A stretch of 48,347 nucleotides of DNA. It comes from Trueperaceae bacterium. GTDB taxonomy: Bacteria > Deinococcota > Deinococci > Deinococcales > Trueperaceae. The position numbers were made by a program, and so were the translations under genes. The notes below the pieces were generated by a model that was not told the origin of the DNA, did not search any database, and was given only the letters and a program-made list of their open reading frames with translations. Positions 42,317 to 48,347 of the stretch are shown in pieces. The stretch's first letter is position 1. Every line of letters starts with the position of its first letter. Location: assembly GCA_020431825.1 (NCBI GenBank), contig JAGQHN010000013.1, positions 1 through 48,347 of the forward strand. Direction: 5' to 3'.

Positions 42317-43570
42317 TTAAGCTCGAGACCTGACCAGGCCAAGAGGCGTAAAGCTATGTTTTGGAAAAATCTGATCAATGGCTGGGTTAAGTAAGCGCCC
42401 CTGCACTATTTCGGCCAAAACATCACGGTAATCGGTGGTTATAGCCAAATCGCCATCATCCAGCGCATCAGAACTTAAGCCCGGCCAATCACAAAAGACC
42501 TGACCACCAGCAATACCGCCGCCCATGGCAAACATGACATTTCCATGTCCATGATCGGTGCCGCTACTGCCGTTTTCCTCGACTCGGCGACCAAACTCGC
42601 TCATCGTGACTACACTTATCCTTTGCATATAGCCGCTTAGGTCGGTATAAAACGCATAAAGCCCTTGCGAAAGTTCGGTGAGTAGCGTGTTAAATTCGCC
42701 GTCTAAGGTTCCCTGACCTTCATGGGTGTCCCAGCCGCCCAGATCAACACTGGCAACCTCGAGCCCCACATCGGCCTTTATAAGCTGGGCAATTTGTTTT
42801 AGTCCCAGGCCAAATTCGCTGTCCGGATAGCTTGCTCCCCCCGAGGGCTCATAATTTAGGGCATTTAAATCTTGCAAAAGCTCTACGGTTTCAAAGACCA
42901 GCTTAGCCTGTGCGCCTAAAGGGTCGAGCGGTGCCTCGGTGTGATAGAGAGAAGAGAGGGACTGCTGTAAGCGTGTCACTTCGCTTTCGCGACCTTTATA
43001 GTGAAAATCAGCGATGGATTTTAAAGCCAGAGGTGTGACCGGACCCCGCAGAGACTGTGCCACCATAGTCCCCATACCAACGGCTCTAAAAGGTGACTGA
43101 TTTTGCCAGGCTGCACTTTTTAAGTGGCGGCCCAGCCAGCCCGTACCAATGTTTTTTTCGCCGGGTGTGCCGTACTCCATGTACTGCATGGCGTCAAAGT
43201 GGGACCGGCTGTCATCGGGTGAGCCCGTCGCATGAATGATGGCAAAGCTGCCCTCGTCATAGAGTTCTTTTAAGGGAGTCATTGCCGGATGCAGGCCAAA
43301 ACGGCCATCTAAATCGGTCAGTGCTGCTTCGCTTACACTGAGGTTTGGGCGCCTATCATAGTAGAGGCCACCCTCAAAATAGGGCACAACTGCACTAAGA
43401 CCGTCCATACCACCGCGCAAAAAAATATTTACCAGGACATCACCAGGAGCTTTGTTAAGCCCTTCCGCAAAGGCAAGATTGGGCATCCAGCTGGGAAAGA
43501 GGGCACGACTGGCACCCAAGATACTAAGGCTCGAGGCTGATTTTAAAAACTGTCTGCGACCTAGTTGCAT
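42317..43570 (-). CDS. DUF1501 family exported protein
   Basis: A 417-residue protein. I start at ATG 43570 (AAGGAG upstream), giving a twin-arginine signal GRRQFLKSAS and a hydrophobic segment up to about 35. The DUF1501 core follows: GGMDGLSAVVPYFEG, HATGSPDDSRSHFDAMQYME, SVDLGGWDTHEGQG and TMSEFGRRVEENGSSGTDHG, similar to sulfatase/phosphatase-fold metal sites. It is encoded 14 nt after the DUF1800 gene, its usual partner. The function of the pair is unknown. Confidence 0.9.
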   Translation of the reverse strand: MQLGRRQFLKSASSLSILGASRALFPSWMPNLAFAEGLNKAPGDVLVNIFLRGGMDGLSAVVPYFEGGLYYDRRPNLSVSEAALTDLDGRFGLHPAMTPLKELYDEGSFAIIHATGSPDDSRSHFDAMQYMEYGTPGEKNIGTGWLGRHLKSAAWQNQSPFRAVGMGTMVAQSLRGPVTPLALKSIADFHYKGRESEVTRLQQSLSSLYHTEAPLDPLGAQAKLVFETVELLQDLNALNYEPSGGASYPDSEFGLGLKQIAQLIKADVGLEVASVDLGGWDTHEGQGTLDGEFNTLLTELSQGLYAFYTDLSGYMQRISVVTMSEFGRRVEENGSSGTDHGHGNVMFAMGGGIAGGQVFCDWPGLSSDALDDGDLAITTDYRDVLAEIVQGRLLNPAIDQIFPKHSFTPLGLVRSRA

Positions 43571-43584
43571 ACAAACTCCTTGGT

Positions 43585-45051
43585 TTAGCGCCACTGAAAC
43601 TGGGGCGATGAAAGCATAAGACTGTAAAGACTGGCGAGCTTGCGTCCTCTAAGAGCGAGCGTTACAGGTTCATCTGGGCCAGCCCCATCGGAAGCAAATT
43701 GGATAAAAGGTTCCAGGCTCTCTGGACCCAAGTCAGCGCCAAAGACCTGCTCACTTAGTTTTGCGACTAAGTCACCTACGTTAGTTGCATCAGGGATTTT
43801 TTCGTGAAGACTGACTTTTAGTGCCCAGCCCTCCGAGGGTTCACTGTAGGCGTCATGGCTGAGTTTGGTGGCGAGATTCCAGCGGGCCAGGAGGCCACCC
43901 GTGCTTAACCACGCTCCTGCTACATCAGGGTAGCCATTGGGCGGTTCCCAGGCATAAGGGGGTTGCCCTAGGTGCTCGAGCGTTTCCTGCAATTGCCACC
44001 AGTCATGAAACTCAGTTCCGGTAGCGCGACTTGCGGCAATAAAAAAATCCAGGGGGCGGCGCAGTTTTTGCCCGCTTGACGCATTAAATGCTTCCGATAA
44101 AAAGAGGGTTCTTAAAACAGCTGCGATGTCACCCTGGCTTATTTCCCAAACCGAAATAAGATGGTTTACAAGCTCTGCTGGAGGAGCGTCCGAGACAAAT
44201 TTCTGACATAATTTGCTGCATATAAAGCGAGCAGTACTTGGGTGATTCGCTAAGATACTCAGCACGTGCAGCCCATCTTCGATACCGCGGCCGGCAGGCA
44301 GCGTATGACCCAGAATAGTTTTTTCCCCGTCATCGTGGTCTTCAGCCCGAAAGTAAAAACCATCCTCACTGCGGTCGTGAATGGTCCAGCCTGTAAACGC
44401 TCTGGCAATCTCTTTAACATCTGTTTCTGTGTAACCCCCATCTACCCCCAGGCTATGAAGCTCTAAAAGCTCTCTGGCGTAGTTTTCATTGGGGTGTTCC
44501 TTGCTGCTGTAGGCATTATCCAGATAAACCAGCATGGCATGGCTTTTGGCACTAACCTTAAGCAGATCGCGGAATTTGCCAAAACTGTGCTGGCGCAGGT
44601 TGCGGTGCAAAAGAACCAGTTCGGCATTATTATCAAAGGAAAAGGGTACATTAAAATGATCAGTCCAGAACTCGAGGGTTCTTTCTAAGAGCTGCTTTTT
44701 GCCATAAATAGCTCTGATCAAAAAGCCTTCTATAATGCCTCTATAGGCTCTGTCCTGCGGATTTTTGAGCGAGTAGATGGTTTTGCGGTCCATATTCAGT
44801 AAAGGGTGAAGGCTCAGGCGCTGCTCCGCTTCGTCATCAGCAAGGGAAGCAGGAAAAAGCTGCTCATCTAGATAGGCTTCTTTACCTAGTTCACTTAACC
44901 TTTGTACATCCTCTGGTTTTGCACCATAGCTAATGCGGTTAAGAAAATGCAGATCAGCATTGCAGCTTGGCGGCTCGGTCTCCTGAGCCAAACCAAGACC
45001 CAGCAAACCCAAACTGCCTAAGCTTAAAAAGTCACGGCGAGATAAACGCAT
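43585..45051 (-). CDS. DUF1800 family exported protein
   Basis: A 488-residue protein with a twin-arginine signal (MRLSRRDFLSLGSLGLLGLGLA) and AAGGAG ribosome-binding site. DUF1800 hallmarks are HFLNRISYGAKPEDV, WTDHFNV, NENYARELLELHSLGVDGGYTETDVKEIARAFTGWT and DFFIAASRATG. It almost always occurs with DUF1501, as here, in bacteria that use many extracellular polymers. No catalytic activity is established. Confidence 0.9.
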   Translation of the reverse strand: MRLSRRDFLSLGSLGLLGLGLAQETEPPSCNADLHFLNRISYGAKPEDVQRLSELGKEAYLDEQLFPASLADDEAEQRLSLHPLLNMDRKTIYSLKNPQDRAYRGIIEGFLIRAIYGKKQLLERTLEFWTDHFNVPFSFDNNAELVLLHRNLRQHSFGKFRDLLKVSAKSHAMLVYLDNAYSSKEHPNENYARELLELHSLGVDGGYTETDVKEIARAFTGWTIHDRSEDGFYFRAEDHDDGEKTILGHTLPAGRGIEDGLHVLSILANHPSTARFICSKLCQKFVSDAPPAELVNHLISVWEISQGDIAAVLRTLFLSEAFNASSGQKLRRPLDFFIAASRATGTEFHDWWQLQETLEHLGQPPYAWEPPNGYPDVAGAWLSTGGLLARWNLATKLSHDAYSEPSEGWALKVSLHEKIPDATNVGDLVAKLSEQVFGADLGPESLEPFIQFASDGAGPDEPVTLALRGRKLASLYSLMLSSPQFQWR

Positions 45052-45380
45052 CTGACTCCTTTCAGTGACACCTTAGACTTCAGGCTAGCCAGAATAGGTT
45101 TAAAAAGCCAGTAGAAAATGATGAGTGGTTAAATTAACAGGATAAGCGGTTGCTTTGCCTGGATAGGTGTTTGCTTCATAGGCAAGGTAAAAGTGCAGTA
45201 GCTCAATAAAAAGAATACGTGAGTTTCGATGGCCTCTTTGCAACTATATATCAAAACGGTAGTTAGGACCTGATGATATTAGGGGTAATTGTTCGGGTGC
45301 GTTCTTGCATTTCATCAACCTATATGTTTTTATCTATATACTTATATTAAGTTATCTCATGTGCACGTTTGGAGAGATAT
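45052..45380. other. Divergent intergenic region with AT-rich direct repeat
   Basis: This 329-nt stretch has no gene. It contains a 14-bp direct repeat (CTATATGTTTTTAT at 45320-45333 and CTATATACTTATAT at 45334-45347) just before the PadR gene, a likely autoregulatory operator or part of the promoter. A promoter for the leftward DUF1800 gene must also lie here, but I cannot point to it with confidence. Confidence 0.45.
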
Positions 45381-45944
45381 ATGTCAGTAAAGTATGGCCT
45401 ACTTGGAATTTTGGCGCGTAAACCGCAACACGGTTACGAGTTAAAACGAAGTTTTGAGCAGATAACGGGAGGTTTTTGGGAACTGAATTATGGGCAGATT
45501 TACCAGACTCTGGACAGGCTCGAGCAAGATGGCTTTGTTACCTTTAGTATTGAGCAAGAAGATAACGTACCTGACAAAAAAGTTTATGAAATTACCCAGT
45601 CCGGTCGTTCAGCGCTAAGCGATTGGCTGGAACAACCTGACCCCAAACCCAGACCTCTGCGCGATGAGCTGTTTATCCGTTTGGCAGTTATGTCACCCTA
45701 CGATGTTGAGCCTATCCTTGATTTATTGGGCGCACACTATGATCTCTACATGAAAAAAATGGCACAACTAACCAGGGCCAAGCAACAGCTTAAGTCCAGG
45801 CCAGAAGCACCAAAAACCGAAGCAGAACTGCTGGTGGAAGATTTGCTGATTGATGTAGGCTTGTTTCACGCTGAGGCCGATATCAGGTGGCTCGAGCATT
45901 GTGAGGCAAAACTAAAAGCCTTCGCAGCAAAGGCGAAGAATTAA
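45381..45944 (+). CDS. PadR family transcriptional regulator
   Basis: A 187-residue winged-helix repressor. I start at ATG 45381 with GGAGAG upstream; a TTG 12 nt earlier overlaps the ribosome-binding site. The N-terminal domain (KYGLLGILARKPQHGYELK ... LNYGQIYQTLDRLEQDGFV) is typical PadR, the C-terminal part is the long helical dimerisation domain of the Vir subgroup. Its neighbour is a multidrug/lipid-type ABC system, a common target of PadR repressors. A repeat array lies directly after the stop. Confidence 0.9.
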   Translation: MSVKYGLLGILARKPQHGYELKRSFEQITGGFWELNYGQIYQTLDRLEQDGFVTFSIEQEDNVPDKKVYEITQSGRSALSDWLEQPDPKPRPLRDELFIRLAVMSPYDVEPILDLLGAHYDLYMKKMAQLTRAKQQLKSRPEAPKTEAELLVEDLLIDVGLFHAEADIRWLEHCEAKLKAFAAKAKN

Positions 45945-46028
45945 AGGTAGTATCTTTCAACTAATTAAAGGTAGTATCTTTAAGATCATTAGAGGTAGTA
46001 TCTTTAACATAGTAAAGGTAGTATCTTT
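45943..46028 (+). repeat. Four tandem 23-24-bp repeats (plus a degenerate fifth)
   Basis: The 15-bp core AAAGGTAGTATCTTT occurs at 45943-45957, 45967-45981, 45991-46005 (one change, AGAGG) and 46014-46028, at spacings of 24, 24 and 23 bp. A decayed fifth unit follows near 46037. The core has AAAG/CTTT ends, a near-palindrome. It lies between padR and the ABC operon promoter and starts at the padR stop codon. Confidence 0.85.
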
Positions 46029-46094
46029 AACATAGTAGAAGTATTCGCTTTGCAAATCAGGCTTTTTCTCTTAAGCTTAAAGATGCTTTAAAAC

Positions 46095-46122
46095 TTGACG
46101 CGAATATCTGAAAATCTAAGAG
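46095..46122 (+). promoter_or_regulatory. Possible promoter of ABC operon
   Basis: TTGACG (46095-46100), a 16-nt spacer and TAAGAG (46117-46122) lie about 65 nt before the ATG. The -10 is weak, so the repeat array may be needed for control. AAAGGTA, part of the repeat core, recurs at about 46155-46161. Confidence 0.35.
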
Positions 46123-46187
46123 CACTGTCCAGTAATGTGAACGAACTTAATAGTAAAGGTACCTCAAGATAAGCTAGATTGGAGAGC

Positions 46188-46886
46188 ATGACCCCTTTTT
46201 TAGCAGTGGATGAGCTGAAAAAACACTATCCGAAGGCTGGACGAGAGCGTCCGGTACTTGATGGGATAAGCTTCTATGCTGAAAAAGGCGAGTTTCTGGC
46301 TTTTCGAGGTCCAAGTGGCTCGGGAAAGACCACATTGCTGCGTTTAATCAGTGGTATTGAGCAGGCCAGCTCGGGGTTTATACGCATTGGTTCAAGCTTT
46401 TTACATGCCCTTGATGATAATCAGCGAGCGCAGTTTCGCCAACGGCATATTGGTTTTGCCTTTCAACTGTTTGATCTTCTGGATGATTTGACGGTGGCTG
46501 AAAATGTTGCCTTGCCACTTATCCTGGCAGGACAGGGAAGAAAAAGCGCTCTAAAGGAAGCTGAAGGCATGCTCGAGCGCTTCGCGATTTTGAATCTGGC
46601 CAGGGCGATGCCAGAAACTCTCTCGGGTGGTGAAATGCAGCGAGTATCGCTTGGCAGAGCCCTGATTCATAAACCTGATTTGCTGCTGGCTGATGAGCCA
46701 ACGGGCAGTCTTGATACTTTTGATGCCGAGCAAGCCCTGAACTTATTAGCAGAAACCCGTGAAGGAACGGGTCTTACCATCTTGCTGGTAACCCACAGTG
46801 CCAGAGCTGCTGCTTATGCCGACAGAGTTTTGACTCTTAAAGAAGGCCGCCTGGTTTATAACAAGGCAGGAGCTCTTTATGCCTGA
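46188..46886 (+). CDS. ABC transporter ATPase (MacB/LolD type)
   Basis: A 232-residue cytoplasmic ATPase. I start at ATG 46188 with GGAG upstream; a TTG 9 nt earlier overlaps it. Walker A GPSGSGKTT (41-49), Q-loop AFQLFD (91-96), signature LSGGEMQR (145-152) and Walker B LLLADEPTG (165-173) are complete. It is of the type that pairs with FtsX-fold permeases for lipoprotein, peptide or lipid extrusion. Its stop overlaps the start of the permease by 8 nt. Confidence 0.93.
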   Translation: MTPFLAVDELKKHYPKAGRERPVLDGISFYAEKGEFLAFRGPSGSGKTTLLRLISGIEQASSGFIRIGSSFLHALDDNQRAQFRQRHIGFAFQLFDLLDDLTVAENVALPLILAGQGRKSALKEAEGMLERFAILNLARAMPETLSGGEMQRVSLGRALIHKPDLLLADEPTGSLDTFDAEQALNLLAETREGTGLTILLVTHSARAAAYADRVLTLKEGRLVYNKAGALYA

Positions 46887-48347
46887 CCTGCTCTTTTTAA
46901 GCTGGCGCTACTGGCGTAAGCGGCCGAGTCTGGTACTCAGTATGCTATTTGGTCTTTTGCTCATTATGGCTTTTGCACCTACTCTGGTAACAGCCGCCTG
47001 GCAATTAGGCTTGAGAAGTAATGCCTTTGACAGCATCAATGCCGATATACGCCTGGTTGCTCTCTCAAAAGAAGGCAGTTTGCCCATTGGCTCGCGCTTA
47101 CCCGCCTATGTAAAGGCACAAAGTTCGGTACTGGTGCGTGACAGTGTTTTGCTTAATGACGAAAAGCAAGAAAGCGTTAAAGTGATAGGGGTTGAACCGC
47201 AGCTTTATAACTTTCAGAGTGACCTGCTGGCGGGCCGTTTTTTGAGTGATTATGATGGGCGTTCGCTGGTTATATCAGAAGCTCTGGCAAGCAGTCTGAA
47301 GCTCGAGCTTCTTGACACGGTGCAGCTCACCAGTGCTCAGGGGTTCAGGACTTACCGTGTTATTGGCATTAGTAATGAAAGAACGAGCCAGATTTTTATG
47401 CCGCTTGATGAGGCGAGGCTGGCTTTTAGTTCGGGGCAGCTTCTGGCGAACTGGTTTGACCTCGAGCTGAATGCGGGAAGCAATGTGGCAGAGGTTGCGC
47501 GGCAACTGACCACGCTGTTCGAGCAAGAACTGACGGTTTTAAGCTCCGATAGTTTAAAACAGCAGCCTAGCTACACAGCGCAAGGGCTCGAGCTTTTCTT
47601 ACTTGCCCTTGCCTTACTGACTACCCTTGCTGCGCTGTATTTACTCTTTAGTAACCTCTCTCTAATGAAGCTCGAGCGGCGAAAAGAGCTGGCTGTTTTA
47701 GGTGCACTTGGTCTGGCACCTCAGCGAGCCAGGCAGCTTTTGTATGCTGAGTTTTTGCTCCTTTGTGTGCTTGCTGCGCTCCTAAGTTTGCCGCTCGTAA
47801 AAGGGCTCGAGCACAGTCTGAGCATTCTGGCAAGCTCGCATGTTTTTTCTTTAAGGGTGACAGAGTTTCAGCTTTCTCTACCTCGTTTTCTTCTGGTTGC
47901 GGCCGAGTTTTTTCTGGTTCTGCAAGTTATCTGGTACCTGGCTTTAACCTTTCCGAGCAATGTAGCGAACTCTCGCCCCAATCACAAACCTTCACGCACA
48001 GGCTTTGAGCTTCCTGGTAGTGTCTGGTTGTCGGGGCGTTTCTTTCAGCTTTTCCGTCAGCAAGATGCTCTGGCTTTTGCTTTTCTGGTTCTAAGCCTGG
48101 CCACAGTCAGTGCGCTTTTTGGCTTAACTGGCAGCTATCAGGTTTCACTTAAAGCTTTAAAAGAACGCAGTGAGACCTGGGATTTGCTGGTTTACCAGCG
48201 TGACCCGGTGACGGGTATTAGTGTGCCTCTCGAGGCTCGAGCCGGTGACCTGCTCAGACAAATTGGCGGCGTTGCCGAGGTTGCCAGTGATACGCAGATG
48301 ACCCTGAGGCAGGCCAATCTAAGCGCAAATTTGCTGGTTTCTGATGC
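46879..48347 (+). CDS. FtsX/MacB-type ABC permease, partial at right edge
   Basis: An ORF starting at ATG 46879, inside the end of the ATPase gene, and open to the last base: about 489 codons are present. It has a membrane segment at about 20-42, a large extracytoplasmic domain at about 45-230, then three membrane segments from about 236 (LLALALLTTLAALYLLF), about 283 and about 335. A second half begins near 390 (ALAFAFLVLSLATVSALFG). This is the layout of a long FtsX permease with two repeats, the second cut by the window edge. The 8-nt overlap indicates coupling to the ATPase. Confidence 0.87.
   Translation, partial: MPDLLFLSWRYWRKRPSLVLSMLFGLLLIMAFAPTLVTAAWQLGLRSNAFDSINADIRLVALSKEGSLPIGSRLPAYVKAQSSVLVRDSVLLNDEKQESVKVIGVEPQLYNFQSDLLAGRFLSDYDGRSLVISEALASSLKLELLDTVQLTSAQGFRTYRVIGISNERTSQIFMPLDEARLAFSSGQLLANWFDLELNAGSNVAEVARQLTTLFEQELTVLSSDSLKQQPSYTAQGLELFLLALALLTTLAALYLLFSNLSLMKLERRKELAVLGALGLAPQRARQLLYAEFLLLCVLAALLSLPLVKGLEHSLSILASSHVFSLRVTEFQLSLPRFLLVAAEFFLVLQVIWYLALTFPSNVANSRPNHKPSRTGFELPGSVWLSGRFFQLFRQQDALAFAFLVLSLATVSALFGLTGSYQVSLKALKERSETWDLLVYQRDPVTGISVPLEARAGDLLRQIGGVAEVASDTQMTLRQANLSANLLVSD

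Noticed and set aside
45943-46028. Possible CRISPR array
   Set aside because: The repeat is 15 bp, the gaps are only 8-9 bp and similar to each other, and no cas genes are near.

Overview
The window is about 48 kb of roughly 50% GC bacterial chromosome. It has dense operons, strong Shine-Dalgarno sites, many intrinsic terminators, and no rRNA, tRNA, IS element or CRISPR array that I can see. The likely source is a member of Deinococcota (Thermus/Deinococcus relatives, perhaps a Truepera-like lineage). This is a tentative call, based on a SARP-like TPR regulator, S8 proteases with a SAWAGG heptad tract, DUF1800/DUF1501 twin-arginine exported proteins and a protoporphyrinogen oxidase. The genome also carries an extreme excess of the palindrome CTCGAG, about 110 copies by eye against about 12 expected.

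Region 1 (about 0.2-15.1 kb) is a divergent sulfated-carbohydrate locus. Leftward from a LacI regulator run three sulfatases and a flavin-dependent (LLM) oxidoreductase. Rightward run a Tat-exported sugar-binding protein, two ABC permeases, a GH4 glycosidase and two more sulfatases. All five sulfatases keep the C-x-P-x-R formylglycine signature and none has a signal peptide, which suggests that sulfated oligosaccharides are imported first and desulfated in the cytoplasm. A promoter with an overlapping LacI-type operator lies between the two arms.

Region 2 (about 15.1-22.2 kb, minus strand) is a second sugar operon: GH4 enzyme, BadF/NagK-type sugar kinase, ABC binding protein, two permeases and an M20 (AbgB-like) amidohydrolase. 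In both ABC operons a perfect hairpin separates the binding-protein gene from the first permease gene. An alpha/beta hydrolase and a split YeeE/YedE sulfur-transporter pair follow.

Region 3 (about 24.2-45 kb) is rich in exported proteins. It holds a DUF2927-like protein, a lipoprotein subtilase with a ricin-type lectin domain, hemY, an FKBP/SlyD isomerase, an AMP-nucleosidase-like enzyme, several lipoproteins (beta-helix, cadherin/VCBS-like, unknown), a subtilase homologue lacking the catalytic Asp, a large SARP/TPR regulator, and a DUF1800-DUF1501 pair. Two promoters next to the SARP-like gene carry direct repeats at exact 11-bp spacing placed 7 nt before a possible -10. This geometry is known for SARP and OmpR/PhoB-type regulators.

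Region 4 (about 45.3-48.3 kb) holds a PadR regulator, an array of four 23-24-bp tandem repeats, and an ABC ATPase overlapping an FtsX-like permease that runs off the right edge.
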